From UBA11606 sp039188975 (GTDB lineage: Bacteria; Actinomycetota; Acidimicrobiia; Acidimicrobiales; Aldehydirespiratoraceae): DNA of 30,249 nucleotides. Shown in pieces: positions 16,590-24,045 of this stretch (its first letter is position 1; the number at the start of each line of letters is the position of its first letter). A model generated the notes under the pieces. That model had not been told where the DNA came from and ran no database searches. It saw only the letters and a list, made by a program, of their open reading frames with translations. The stretch spans positions 1-30,249 of the forward strand of contig JBCCYT010000038.1 of the NCBI GenBank assembly GCA_039188975.1, in the 5' to 3' direction. Position numbers and translations under genes: made by a program.

Positions 16590-16781
16590 ATGCCGAAGAT
16601 GAAGACCCACAAGGGTGCTGCCAAGCGGTTCAAGCGCACCGGTAGCGGCAAGCTCATGCGCCGTCAGGCGAACAAGAACCACATCCTGGAGAAGAAGTCC
16701 CCGAAGCGGATCCGTCAGCTTCGTGGTGACGCAGCGGTCGCCAAGGCCGATGAGAAGAACCTCCGCGACCTCGGCGTCTGA
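16590..16781 (+). CDS. rpmI: 50S ribosomal protein L35
   Basis: A 63-residue, strongly basic protein with the L35 signature MPKMKTHKGAAKRFKRTGSGKL at the N-terminus and HILEKKSPKRIRQLR in the middle. It belongs to the infC-rpmI-rplT unit. The ribosome site is CGGGAGAA, about 7 nt before the ATG. The length is normal for the family. Confidence 0.97.
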   Translation: MPKMKTHKGAAKRFKRTGSGKLMRRQANKNHILEKKSPKRIRQLRGDAAVAKADEKNLRDLGV

Positions 16782-16848
16782 GCCGGTCGACTTGAAGAAC
16801 TGAGAAGTCTGGACGGCGAGAGCCGGCCAGCAAAAGCAAGGAGCTGAG

Positions 16849-17241
16849 ATGGCACGCGTCAAGCGTTCAGTGCACTCAAAGAAGCGGCGTCGCGTCGTAA
16901 TGGAGCGGGCGAAGGGCCACTACGGCAATCGCTCGCGGGTCTGGAAGGCCGCCAACGAGTCGGTGATGCACGCCGGCAACTACGCCTTCCGCGATCGTCG
17001 TGCTCGCAAGGGCGAAATGCGCAAGTTGTGGATCCAGCGGATCAATGCGGCTTGCCGTCAAAACGGCACCACCTACAGCCGGTTCATCGCCGGTTTGAAG
17101 GCTGCCGAGATCGAGGTCGACCGCAAGGTCCTCGCCGATCTGGCCGTTCACGAGCCAGAAGCGTTCACCGCCCTCGTCGAGGCCGCCAACACCGCTTCTG
17201 CGGAGAGCAGCAGCGCCTCGACGGAAGCCGCCGCTTCCTGA
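16849..17241 (+). CDS. rplT: 50S ribosomal protein L20
   Basis: Large-subunit assembly protein that binds 23S rRNA. The conserved core spans residues 1-117 (MARVKRSVHSKKRRR; AKGHYGNRSRVWKAANE; YAFRDRRARKGEMRKLWIQRINAACR; YSRFIAGLK). A Ser/Ala/Thr-rich tail of about 15 residues is an extension. AAGGAG lies 7 nt before the ATG. In other bacteria L20 represses its own operon by binding the mRNA; the structured regions before infC and rpmI are candidate sites here. It is followed 9 bp later by a SpoU methyltransferase gene. Confidence 0.97.
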   Translation: MARVKRSVHSKKRRRVVMERAKGHYGNRSRVWKAANESVMHAGNYAFRDRRARKGEMRKLWIQRINAACRQNGTTYSRFIAGLKAAEIEVDRKVLADLAVHEPEAFTALVEAANTASAESSSASTEAAAS

Positions 17242-17250
17242 GCCAACGTC

Positions 17251-18021
17251 ATGGGGCAGGTGCTCGGCGCCCAGAACCCCAGAATCGCTGAACTGCGCCG
17301 CCTGATCGGGCGGCGCAGTTCGCGTTCGGGCCTCGTCGTCGTCGAAGGGCCGCGCACGGTTGGCGAGTTGCTCGACGCCGGTCTCATGCCGGAGACCGTG
17401 ATCGTGCCCGAGTCCGACATGGATGCGGCCGCGGTGCTCGACATCGAGGGCCGAGTCGATCCCGACATCGAATGGCTGGTCGTTCGGGATCATGCGTTCG
17501 AGCGGTTGGCGCCGTCGAAGACGCCACAACCGATGCTCGCACTGGTGGCGCGGCCGACGCCATCGTTGCCGGATCTCGGTGCCGACGCGGTCGTTTTGGT
17601 GCTGGCCGGGGTGGGCGATCCTGGCAATGTCGGCACGCTCGTTCGCTCGGCCGAGGCGGTCGCTGCGGATGCTGTTGTCGTCGTTGGCGGCGCCGATCCG
17701 TGGGGACCCAAGGTGATCCGCTCGTCCGCGGGTTCGCTGCTGCGAATCCCGGTCGTCGCGTACGACGATGTCGACGATGCGCTCGACGCCCTTCGAGAGG
17801 CCGGGTTGCGGGTCGTCGGTACCGACGTGCGGGCCGGTGAGCCTCACGACGGAGGAGTGATGGCACCACCCGTCGCCATCGTGATGGGCAACGAGCCTCA
17901 CGGGCTGGCCGGCGAGACCAGCGTCGATGATTGGGCTCACATCGCCATGCCCGGCCCCACCGAATCGCTCAACGTCGCCATGGCAGGAACGCTGCTGCTC
18001 TTCGAAGCCCGCCGCAGCTGA
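17251..18021 (+). CDS. TrmH/RlmB-type rRNA 2'-O-methyltransferase
   Basis: A 256-residue SPOUT methyltransferase with an N-terminal substrate-binding domain (about 1-95; LVVVEGPRTVGELLDAG) and a catalytic trefoil domain with GNVGTLVRSAEA (about 125-136), IVMGNEPHGL (about 209-218) and PGPTESLNVAMAGTLLLFEARRS at the C-terminus. Members in this position downstream of rplT are usually annotated as 23S rRNA or TsnR-like methyltransferases; the modified site is not readable. It is 9 bp after rplT, hence the same operon. A 12-bp perfect hairpin lies in codons about 14-24. Confidence 0.9.
   Translation: MGQVLGAQNPRIAELRRLIGRRSSRSGLVVVEGPRTVGELLDAGLMPETVIVPESDMDAAAVLDIEGRVDPDIEWLVVRDHAFERLAPSKTPQPMLALVARPTPSLPDLGADAVVLVLAGVGDPGNVGTLVRSAEAVAADAVVVVGGADPWGPKVIRSSAGSLLRIPVVAYDDVDDALDALREAGLRVVGTDVRAGEPHDGGVMAPPVAIVMGNEPHGLAGETSVDDWAHIAMPGPTESLNVAMAGTLLLFEARRS
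17291..17320 (+). other. Perfect 12-bp hairpin in the start of the SpoU gene, downstream of rplT
   Basis: A stem (17291-17302 with 17309-17320) closes the 6-nt loop TGATCG, 50 nt after the rplT stop. It lies in coding sequence (RRLIGRRSS region). Only two T follow, so termination would be inefficient; it could reduce expression of the methyltransferase relative to L20. Confidence 0.55.
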
Positions 18022-18027
18022 AGTTCG

Positions 18028-18336
18028 ATGATCTCGTTCTCTCTTCGCCGCACACTCTTCTCGCCCGAGAGCGAACTGGCTCGGGTGGCCGGACTCACGA
18101 TCCCCAGCTGGGATGCAATTCCAGCCGCCGACCTGCTGCGTGCCGTCGACTACGACGACGACGCGGTCTTCAACCGCTATCAACTCGACGCGCTCGTGGC
18201 AGAAATCCATCACTGGCTTGCGTACGAGGCTGACCGAGGCGACCCAGAGGGCCGCAGAGAGAAGATTCTCGAACTCGAGGCGGTGCTTCGCGGTCGCTCC
18301 CGATCCGGTGGCTACGCAGTGTTTCTCGGCGAGTAG
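18028..18336 (+). CDS. Small hypothetical protein
   Basis: A 102-residue soluble protein starting with ATG 6 bp after the SpoU methyltransferase, so probably the last gene of that operon. It is acidic and helical in the middle (LDALVAEIHHWLAYEADRG, REKILELEAVLRG), with no recognised domain, Cys pair or membrane segment. The start is uncertain because no good ribosome site is visible, though translational coupling would remove the need for one. Confidence 0.5.
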   Translation: MISFSLRRTLFSPESELARVAGLTIPSWDAIPAADLLRAVDYDDDAVFNRYQLDALVAEIHHWLAYEADRGDPEGRREKILELEAVLRGRSRSGGYAVFLGE

Positions 18337-18368
18337 CACTGCAGGCGCTCGCCGTCATACCCCACTGC

Positions 18369-18374
18369 TACGGT
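18369..18374 (+). promoter_or_regulatory. Leaderless-type -10 box for the 62-residue ORF
   Basis: TACGGT ends 6 nt before the ATG at 18381 (spacer TGGGAT). It supports this small ORF as a real, independently transcribed gene. Confidence 0.5.
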
Positions 18375-18380
18375 TGGGAT

Positions 18381-18569
18381 ATGCCTGAACGGCGGGTCAT
18401 TCCGATCTCTGAGCTCGAGCTGATGAGCCCTGACGAGCGCGCCCGCCTCGTTCGAGAGAACATGCTGGACTCGCTCGATCAGCTCGACCCAGCGTTTCGT
18501 GCACGCGTCGAGGCGAAGCATGCTCGCCTCCTTCAAGAATTGGACGCCCCGCCCCCAGCACCCGGCTGA
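18381..18569 (+). CDS. Small acidic/helical protein, antitoxin-like
   Basis: A 62-residue protein, highly charged and predicted helical (SPDERARLVRENMLDSLDQLDPAFRARVEAKHARLLQELD), with a Pro-rich tail. Its TGA shares one base with the ATG of the next gene (TGATG), as is common in toxin-antitoxin operons where the antitoxin comes first. I do not recognise a DNA-binding motif in it. A TANNNT box 6 nt before the ATG marks a separate promoter. The antitoxin role is inference from size, charge and coupling. Confidence 0.5.
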   Translation: MPERRVIPISELELMSPDERARLVRENMLDSLDQLDPAFRARVEAKHARLLQELDAPPPAPG

Positions 18570-18864
18570 TGCGTCGGGAGGTCCGTGTCTCGGACGCATT
18601 CTTCGATGACCTTGATCGCCAGCTCGGTGCGGAACGCGGCACGAACGGGAGCCTTCGACCACTGACTTCTTGTTGGTCGACATGCCCGAGGTCATCGAAC
18701 AGTTCGCGACTGGCTTCAACGGCTTGCCACTCATCGATGCGTCGATCCCAGATCTCCGAATGATGATCGGCTCGGCTGTGCTCGCTCGAGCCTTTGTTGG
18801 TGAAGGATTCGAAATCGAGCCGGGTGTCGTGGAGTTGATTGGGATTGAACTCGATCTCGGCTAG
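18569..18864 (+). pseudogene. Frameshifted small protein, toxin-like partner of the preceding gene
   Basis: ATG 18569 opens a frame that reads sensibly for about 27 residues (VRVSDAFFDDLDRQLGAERG) and then becomes Ser/Arg-rich. The frame one base back continues sensibly from GAG 18649 (EPSTTDFLLVDMPEVIEQFA...) to TAG 18864. Joining them at 18647-18651 by a -1 shift gives a coherent protein of about 98 residues; one extra G in the GGGA run would restore it. The first frame ends at 18763. Size, position and 1-nt overlap with the upstream acidic gene suggest a RelE/ParE-like or other small toxin, but the family is not certain. It may be a pseudogene, a sequencing error or a recoded gene. Confidence 0.5.
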
Positions 18865-19145
18865 CGAGGCGTCAGCAGATCCTGCTGATCGGGGTGCTGC
18901 TCGATGTAGTCGGCGGCAAACGGGCACAACGGGACGATCGTTCGGCCGGTGACCCGAAGGTCGTCGAGCATGCCGGCCATCAACCGATCGGCGTTGCCCT
19001 GGCCCCGGTGCGCCGGGTTGGTCTCGACATGGGGCACCACGACACTGTCGCCGCGCAGGTGGTAGTCGGCGATCGACACGATCTCATCGCCGACGACCAG
19101 CTCGTAGCGCTGGCGGTCGGGGTTGTCACGAACGGTGTGTTCCAC
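18861..19145 (-). CDS. GNAT-fold acetyltransferase, small YidJ/NATD1 type
   Basis: A 94-residue minimal acetyltransferase. The acetyl-CoA pyrophosphate loop is in PAHRGQGNADRLMAGMLDDL (about 44-63) and the terminal block PLCPFAADYIEQHPDQQDLL is typical of the small COG2388/NATD1 group. The substrate is unknown. I chose GTG 19145 because it precedes the conserved start (VEHTVRDNPDRQRYELVV); the frame is open further upstream, but that part runs antisense to pheS. Its TAG overlaps the stop of the toxin-like gene in the shared CTAG at 18861-18864. It diverges from pheS with 60 bp between. Confidence 0.75.
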   Translation of the reverse strand: MEHTVRDNPDRQRYELVVGDEIVSIADYHLRGDSVVVPHVETNPAHRGQGNADRLMAGMLDDLRVTGRTIVPLCPFAADYIEQHPDQQDLLTPR

Positions 19146-19192
19146 ATCCGCAGTGTGCCAGGAATGGTGCGCCGACGGCGGGGGCGAGCCCG

Positions 19193-19198
19193 TAACCT
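19193..19198 (+). promoter_or_regulatory. Leaderless-type -10 box for pheS
   Basis: TAACCT ends 7 nt before the GTG at 19206, with no ribosome site between. This predicts a leaderless pheST mRNA. No T-box or Phe-rich leader peptide is visible in the short upstream region. Confidence 0.55.
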
Positions 19199-19205
19199 GT
19201 GGGCC

Positions 19206-20222
19206 GTGACCAGCGCCGCCGAACTCACCGCCGACCTCGACGCCCTCGTCGCCGACGCCAACACCCGTCTGGCCGATGCCGCCGACCTCGACGCCGTCGC
19301 GGCGCTCGACGCCGAACTGCTCGGCAAGAAGTCGGTCGTGACCGGGGCCAAGAAACAGCTCGGCGGGCTCGAACCGGCGGACCGCAAGACTGCCGGCCAG
19401 GCGATCAACGCCGCTCGCATGGCGCTCGAAGCGGCGGTCGCCGACGCCCACGCCCGACTCGCCGCTGACGCCCGAGCTGCGCAGTACGACGCCGAGCGTC
19501 TCGATCTGAGCGAGAAGCTCACCGAGATCCGGCGTGGTTCACTCCACCTCAACACCCAGGCTCGTGACCGGCTCGAGGACGTCTTCGTCGGCATGGGTTT
19601 CACCGTCGCTGAAGGCCCGGAGGTCGAGTCGGCTTGGTACAACTTCGAAGCGCTCAACATCCCCGAGTGGCATCCGGCTCGCGGCAGCTTCGACACGATT
19701 TTCGTGAACCTCGGCGAGCCCGAAGAGGTCATGCTCCGGTCGCACACGTCGCCCGTGCAGATCCGCACGATGGAGAACACCGAGCCTCCGATCTACATCG
19801 TCGCCCCCGGCCGCACCTTCCGCACCGACACCGCTGATGCCACCCACCTGCCGGCGTTCAACCAAATCGAGGGCCTCGTCATCGATCGTGGCATCACCCT
19901 CGGCGACCTTCACGGCACGATTCAGGAGTTCGTACGGCAGTTCTTCGGTGGCGAGGTCAAGACCCGGCTCCGGCCGTCGTATTTCCCGTTCACCGAACCG
20001 TCGGCCGAGTTCGACATCAGCCGCGCCGACGGCTCTTGGCTCGAACTCGGCGGCTGCGGCATGGTCCACCCGAACGTGTTGCGCAACTGCGGCATCGATC
20101 CAGAGGAGTGGCAGGGCTTTGCCTTCGGCTTCGGCATCGATCGCCTGGCGGTGATGCGCTACGAGCTCGACGACATCCGCGAGCTCGTCAACAACGACGT
20201 CCGCTTCCTCCGGCAGTTCTAG
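19206..20222 (+). CDS. pheS: Phenylalanyl-tRNA synthetase alpha subunit
   Basis: Catalytic subunit of the alpha2-beta2 enzyme that charges tRNA-Phe. The N-terminal coiled-coil arm (about 1-90) is Ala-rich. The class II core carries motif 2 (APGRTFRTDTADATHLPAFNQIEGLVID), a substrate-pocket block (SYFPFTEPSAEFDI; WLELGGCGMVHPNVL) and motif 3 (GFAFGFGIDRLAVMRY). The start is GTG at 19206, giving 338 residues as usual for the family; the frame is open upstream to 18894, but that part is antisense to the GNAT gene. pheT follows after 10 bp. Confidence 0.97.
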   Translation: MTSAAELTADLDALVADANTRLADAADLDAVAALDAELLGKKSVVTGAKKQLGGLEPADRKTAGQAINAARMALEAAVADAHARLAADARAAQYDAERLDLSEKLTEIRRGSLHLNTQARDRLEDVFVGMGFTVAEGPEVESAWYNFEALNIPEWHPARGSFDTIFVNLGEPEEVMLRSHTSPVQIRTMENTEPPIYIVAPGRTFRTDTADATHLPAFNQIEGLVIDRGITLGDLHGTIQEFVRQFFGGEVKTRLRPSYFPFTEPSAEFDISRADGSWLELGGCGMVHPNVLRNCGIDPEEWQGFAFGFGIDRLAVMRYELDDIRELVNNDVRFLRQF

Positions 20223-20232
20223 GAGTTCTGCG

Positions 20233-22605
20233 ATGAAGGTCACCCTTTCCTGGTTGCGCGAGTTCGCACCCGACATCGATGGCGATCCGGCCGAGCTCGG
20301 CGAAACGCTGTCCGCGCTCGGCCTTGCGGTCGAAGAGATGGACGTGGTCGGCGAGATCGTCGACGGTGTCGTCCTCGCCAAGGTGCTTGACCTGCGGCCC
20401 CACCCCGACGCCGACAAGATCCAGCTCGTCGATGTCGACCGAGGCGATGGCGAAGCGCTGCAGGTGTGCTGTGGCGCGTTCAACATGACCGTCGGCGATC
20501 TGATTCCCTTCGCCACGATTGGGACCGTCATGCCCAACGGCATGGAGATCGCGCAGCGAGAGATGCGCGGCCAGATGTCCAACGGCATGTGCTGCTCAGG
20601 CGCAGAGATCGGTCTCAACAGCGACGAAGACGGCATCTTGATTCTCAACGACCGGGTCGTCGACGGAGCCGAGCTCGGCCAACCGCTCGGCCCGGCCATC
20701 GGTGTCGAAGTCGACATCTTGTGGGATCTCGAGGTCAACGCAAACCGGCCCGACGCCATGTCGGTTGCTGGTGTGGCCCGCGATCTGGCCGCTGCGCTCG
20801 GCGTCGACTTCCGCTTTCCCGAGTACGAGGTCGACACGACTGACGAAGCGGTCGACGGCTTGCTCGACATCACGATCGAGGATCCAGACCTGTGCGGTCG
20901 CTTCGTGGCGACCGTGCTTCGTGGTGTCACGGTCGGCGAATCGCCGGACTGGATGCAGCAACGACTGACCCAGCTCGGCATGCGGCCGATCAACTCGATC
21001 GTCGACATCTCCAACTATGTGATGCTCGAACTCGGCCAGCCCAACCACACCTTCGACCTCGACACGGTGCCCAATGGTGCGCTCAACGTCCGGCGCGCCC
21101 GCGAGGGCGAAACGCTCGTGACCCTGGATGGCATTGAGCGAAGTCTCGTTCCGAACGACGGTGTCATCACGAACGAGACCGACGAGATCATCTCCCTTGC
21201 CGGTGTCATGGGCGGCGAAACCACCGAAATCTCCGACGCCACCAGCAACGTGTTGCTCGAGATGGCCTGGTGGGATCCGCCATCGATCTCTCGCACGGTG
21301 AAGCGCCTCAACCTGCCAAGCGAGGCCTCGACCCGGTTCCGGCGAGGCGCCGATTACGGCGAGAACATCACACGAGCGATGCGCCGGTTCATTCAGCTCG
21401 CGGCCGAATCGGGTGTCACCGCCGTGGACGGCATGGTGGATGTTGCCGGGACCACGCCGGACCGCACCGCGGTGGCGGTTCGGGTCGACCGCGTCAACGG
21501 GCTTTTGGGGACCGCGATGACGCGCTCGGAGATGGCCGACCACCTCACGTCGATTGGCTTTGCGGTCGACGGCGACGAGCAGGTCATGCAGGTGACGATC
21601 CCGACCTGGCGCTGGGACACGGTGACCGAGACCGACATCATCGAAGAGGTCGGTCGCATGTACGGCTACATGAACATCGAGCTGACGGTGCCCAAGGGCA
21701 CTGATGCCGGTGGCCTCACCCCGTATCAAAAGGATCGTCGACTGGTCCGTGATGTTCTCGTCGGCCTGGGTTGCGACGAGACCCTGCCGATGCCATTCCT
21801 GGCGCCCGGTGATCTCGCCAAAGCCGGCCTTCCCGAAGATGGCGTGACACTCACCAATCCGCTGCATGCGGAAGAGTCCGTCTTGCGCACGTCGCTCCTG
21901 CCGGGGCAGCTGAAGGCGATCGCCTACAACCAGTCGCACCGCAACCCCGATGTCCGGTTCTTCGAGATCGATCACGTCTTCTTGCCGACGCCGCAGGGTG
22001 AGCTGTTGCCGGACGAGCGCGAGTTCCTGGCCGTCGCGCTGGCCGATGAAGAGGCTCCGTCCGCCGTGGCCGTACTCGACGCGCTCGATCGAGCGCTCGC
22101 CCTACCGAACGTGCAGCTGAAGGCGGCTTCACCCGCGGGTCTGCATCCGACTCGTTCGGCTGAGGTCGTGATCGCGGGCCGAACTCGCGGTTACGTCGGC
22201 GAGGTCGATCCGGCGGTGCTCGAGGCGTATGGCGTGGTGGGACGGGTCGCGTGGCTCGAGCTCGATCTCGGCACGGTCCTCGACGGGCCGCACGGCAACC
22301 GGAAGTACACCCCGGTCAGCAAGTTCCCGTCGAGTGATCTCGACCTGGCGTTCGTCGCCCCCGATGCTGTGCCAGCTGCGCAGGTCGAGGCAAGCCTGCG
22401 CAAGGGAGGCGGGTCCCTGCTCGTCGGGATCGATCTGTTCGACGTGTACCGAGGCGCCGGCGTCGACGAAGGCTCCCGCTCCCTTGCCTACCGACTTCGG
22501 TTCCAGGCCACGGATCGAACCCTCGCCGATGCGGAGCTCGCTGAGCTTCAGCAGTCGTGCATCGATCAGGTGGCGAAGAAGACCGGAGCCGTTCTTCGAA
22601 GCTAA
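20233..22605 (+). CDS. pheT: Phenylalanyl-tRNA synthetase beta subunit
   Basis: The 790-residue partner of PheS. Domains in order: an EMAP/OB tRNA-binding domain (about 40-150; VVLAKVLDLRPHPDADKIQLVDVD), the B3/B4 editing domain that hydrolyses mischarged Tyr-tRNA-Phe (about 205-375; MRPINSIVDISNYVMLELGQPNHTFD), B5 (about 400-475), the catalytic-like core with RTSLLPGQL, and the FDX-ACB anticodon-binding domain at the C-terminus (KYTPVSKFPSSDLDLAFV onward). GGAG lies just before the ATG. Its TAA overlaps the stop of the convergent TetR gene (22602-22605). Confidence 0.97.
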   Translation: MKVTLSWLREFAPDIDGDPAELGETLSALGLAVEEMDVVGEIVDGVVLAKVLDLRPHPDADKIQLVDVDRGDGEALQVCCGAFNMTVGDLIPFATIGTVMPNGMEIAQREMRGQMSNGMCCSGAEIGLNSDEDGILILNDRVVDGAELGQPLGPAIGVEVDILWDLEVNANRPDAMSVAGVARDLAAALGVDFRFPEYEVDTTDEAVDGLLDITIEDPDLCGRFVATVLRGVTVGESPDWMQQRLTQLGMRPINSIVDISNYVMLELGQPNHTFDLDTVPNGALNVRRAREGETLVTLDGIERSLVPNDGVITNETDEIISLAGVMGGETTEISDATSNVLLEMAWWDPPSISRTVKRLNLPSEASTRFRRGADYGENITRAMRRFIQLAAESGVTAVDGMVDVAGTTPDRTAVAVRVDRVNGLLGTAMTRSEMADHLTSIGFAVDGDEQVMQVTIPTWRWDTVTETDIIEEVGRMYGYMNIELTVPKGTDAGGLTPYQKDRRLVRDVLVGLGCDETLPMPFLAPGDLAKAGLPEDGVTLTNPLHAEESVLRTSLLPGQLKAIAYNQSHRNPDVRFFEIDHVFLPTPQGELLPDEREFLAVALADEEAPSAVAVLDALDRALALPNVQLKAASPAGLHPTRSAEVVIAGRTRGYVGEVDPAVLEAYGVVGRVAWLELDLGTVLDGPHGNRKYTPVSKFPSSDLDLAFVAPDAVPAAQVEASLRKGGGSLLVGIDLFDVYRGAGVDEGSRSLAYRLRFQATDRTLADAELAELQQSCIDQVAKKTGAVLRS

Positions 22606-23216
22606 TGCCGGCCCACTGCATCGAGTTGGGCGCGGGCGAGAACCACGAACGTCTCGATCATGTGGTCGCGCTCGAGGCGGTCGACGATCCAGCGTCGTAA
22701 GGCGCCGATCGAACCTCCGGTGATCGATCCGGCGACGAGCCGTGCGGTCTCGCTGTCGAGGCCGGTCGTTCGGGCGATCTCATCGGCCCACAGGAACACG
22801 GACCGTTCCCGGCGAGCTTCGATGGCGTGGCGAAGGCTCGGATGCGCGACGTCGTCGGACAAGCGAAGCAAGAGGGTGCCGTCGCGGCGCAACATGTCAC
22901 ACCAGAGGCGCAGCGTGATTCGGACCTTGTCCTCGAAGGTTCCCGATGGATCGGCGAGCACAGCTTCGACCTCGCGGTCGAGCGGCGCGGTGACGTGGGC
23001 GTGGAGCTCGGCCGCGACCTCGTCGACCGAGTCGAAGTACTTGTAGGGGAGGGTGGGGGAGACGTTTGCGGCGGCGGCGATCGCGTCAAAACTGAGTGGG
23101 GTTGGCTCCGGTGCTCGGAGCAGGTCGGCAGCAGCATCAAGCAAGGAGGCTCGTCGATCGGCCCGGCTCATGCGGCGAGGTGATGGCGGCGTCACGCGCA
23201 TGGAAGGTACATCCAT
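22602..23216 (-). CDS. TetR-family transcriptional repressor
   Basis: A 204-residue regulator. The N-terminal TetR helix-turn-helix is at about 24-61 (RASLLDAAADLLRA, FDAIAAAANVSPTLPYKYFDS), followed by an all-helical ligand-binding domain. I chose ATG 23216, which leaves an extra Pro-rich leader of about 15 residues, because TACGCT ends 6 nt before it on the minus strand; ATGs at 23201 and 23171 are alternatives. The gene diverges from the Coq4-family gene, and two copies of a 15-bp palindrome lie between, so it most likely represses that gene. The ligand is unknown. Confidence 0.9.
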   Translation of the reverse strand: MDVPSMRVTPPSPRRMSRADRRASLLDAAADLLRAPEPTPLSFDAIAAAANVSPTLPYKYFDSVDEVAAELHAHVTAPLDREVEAVLADPSGTFEDKVRITLRLWCDMLRRDGTLLLRLSDDVAHPSLRHAIEARRERSVFLWADEIARTTGLDSETARLVAGSITGGSIGALRRWIVDRLERDHMIETFVVLARAQLDAVGRH

Positions 23217-23222
23217 GGCGAG

Positions 23223-23228
23223 AGCGTA
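23223..23228 (-). promoter_or_regulatory. Leaderless-type -10 box for the TetR gene
   Basis: Minus-strand TACGCT ends 6 nt before the ATG at 23216. It lies 10 bp from the nearer palindrome (23239-23253), which would fall in the spacer/-35 region, so the regulator may also control itself. Confidence 0.5.
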
Positions 23229-23238
23229 CTTGTGCTTG

Positions 23239-23253
23239 TTCAGAGTTTCTGAT
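23239..23253. promoter_or_regulatory. TetR operator copy 1
   Basis: TTCAGAgttTCTGAT is a 6-3-6 inverted repeat with one mismatch at the last base. It lies just upstream of the -10 of the Coq4-family gene. Confidence 0.65.
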
Positions 23254-23259
23254 TAGCCT
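23254..23259 (+). promoter_or_regulatory. -10 box of the Coq4-family gene, between the two operators
   Basis: TAGCCT lies exactly between the palindromes. TTGTGC at 23230-23235, 18 bp upstream, is a possible -35. Transcription would start near 23266, inside operator copy 2, leaving a short leader with an AAGGGG ribosome site. Confidence 0.5.
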
Positions 23260-23260
23260 C

Positions 23261-23275
23261 TTCAGAGAATCTGAA
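23261..23275. promoter_or_regulatory. TetR operator copy 2
   Basis: TTCAGAgaaTCTGAA is a perfect 6-3-6 palindrome, the best match of the pair. Its centre is 22 bp from that of copy 1, about two helical turns, so two dimers could bind the same DNA face. It covers the presumed start of transcription. Confidence 0.7.
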
Positions 23276-23287
23276 CAAGGGGCACCG

Positions 23288-23995
23288 ATGCACGCCGCAG
23301 CCGACACCTACGAACCGATCGTCGACCGGGACTTCGCCGAGATCTTCCTGCGCAATGTCGACGATCCGATCAAGACCCATGTCATGGGCATGTTTCACGG
23401 TTGGTGGGCCGTGGCGCCACAATCGGCGATCGACCAATACCTCGAGTTGTTCCAGGCGTTGCCCGGGGCCGAGGCCTTCCTCGCCGAGCGGCACCTACCC
23501 GAGCCGCTCTCACTCGACGATCTCGCCGGCTATGAGCCCGGCACGCTCGGGCACGCCTACCGGTCGTTCATCGTCGACAACGACCTCATGGCGAATCTGG
23601 CCACGAACTACCGGGAGCTCAATGATCGTCTGGGCGCACAGGGAGCCCTCGACCGGATGCCTGACGATCTTCGCTACGCCGTCGTGCGGGGCTTCATGCT
23701 CCACGACTTCGTGCACACCATCACCGGCAACCCACCGAACGTGTGGGGCGAGCTCACCGTGGCTGGCTTTCACTTCGCGCAGATGCAGTACCCGTATCAT
23801 GCGTTTCGCCTTGCGGTCACCACTGGCCATGTCGCCCTTGTCAACCCGAGCGGCATCATCTCGGTGATGGACTCGTTCTGCGAGGGCTGGATGCGCGGCC
23901 GGTCGGCCAAGAACATCCACTTCACCAAGTGGGAAGAACAGCTCGACCGCGACCTGGACGACCTCCGTCGCGAGTACGACGTGGTCATCAACTGA
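23288..23995 (+). CDS. Coq4-family protein
   Basis: A 235-residue soluble helical protein with the Coq4 metal-site motif HDxxH-x11-E: His139, Asp140, His143 and Glu155 in LHDFVHTITGNPPNVWGELT. Coq4 in eukaryotes and proteobacteria acts in ubiquinone synthesis, but high-GC Gram-positive bacteria normally use menaquinone and no ubi gene is nearby, so a role on another isoprenoid or aromatic substrate is more likely here. The start is ATG 23288 with AAGGGG upstream. The gene is under a TetR double operator and is followed 50 bp later by an MDR oxidoreductase. The family assignment is good; the function is unknown. Confidence 0.8.
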   Translation: MHAAADTYEPIVDRDFAEIFLRNVDDPIKTHVMGMFHGWWAVAPQSAIDQYLELFQALPGAEAFLAERHLPEPLSLDDLAGYEPGTLGHAYRSFIVDNDLMANLATNYRELNDRLGAQGALDRMPDDLRYAVVRGFMLHDFVHTITGNPPNVWGELTVAGFHFAQMQYPYHAFRLAVTTGHVALVNPSGIISVMDSFCEGWMRGRSAKNIHFTKWEEQLDRDLDDLRREYDVVIN

Positions 23996-24032
23996 CGGGG
24001 CGACGAGCTGCGCCCTGGTCAGGCCCGGCGAC

Positions 24033-24038
24033 TACGGT
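24033..24038 (+). promoter_or_regulatory. Leaderless-type -10 box for the MDR oxidoreductase
   Basis: TACGGT ends 7 nt before the ATG at 24046. The gene thus has its own promoter, so it need not depend on the TetR-controlled transcript. Confidence 0.5.
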
Positions 24039-24045
24039 CGCCGCC

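Noticed and set aside
16876..18339. 487-codon open frame on the minus strand opposite rplT and the SpoU gene
   Set aside because: Antisense shadow of two well-identified genes; the translation is low-complexity and matches no family.
19146..19205. T-box or Phe-peptide attenuator before pheST
   Set aside because: Only 60 bp separate pheS from the divergent gene, with no T-box sequence, and a leaderless-type promoter explains the region.
19539..21975. Long minus-strand frames opposite pheS and pheT
   Set aside because: Shadow frames of high-GC coding sequence; Ser/Arg- or His/Asp-rich without domain features.
23288..23995. Annotating the Coq4 gene as ubiquinone biosynthesis
   Set aside because: Family motif is clear, but organism type and lack of ubi neighbours make that pathway unlikely.
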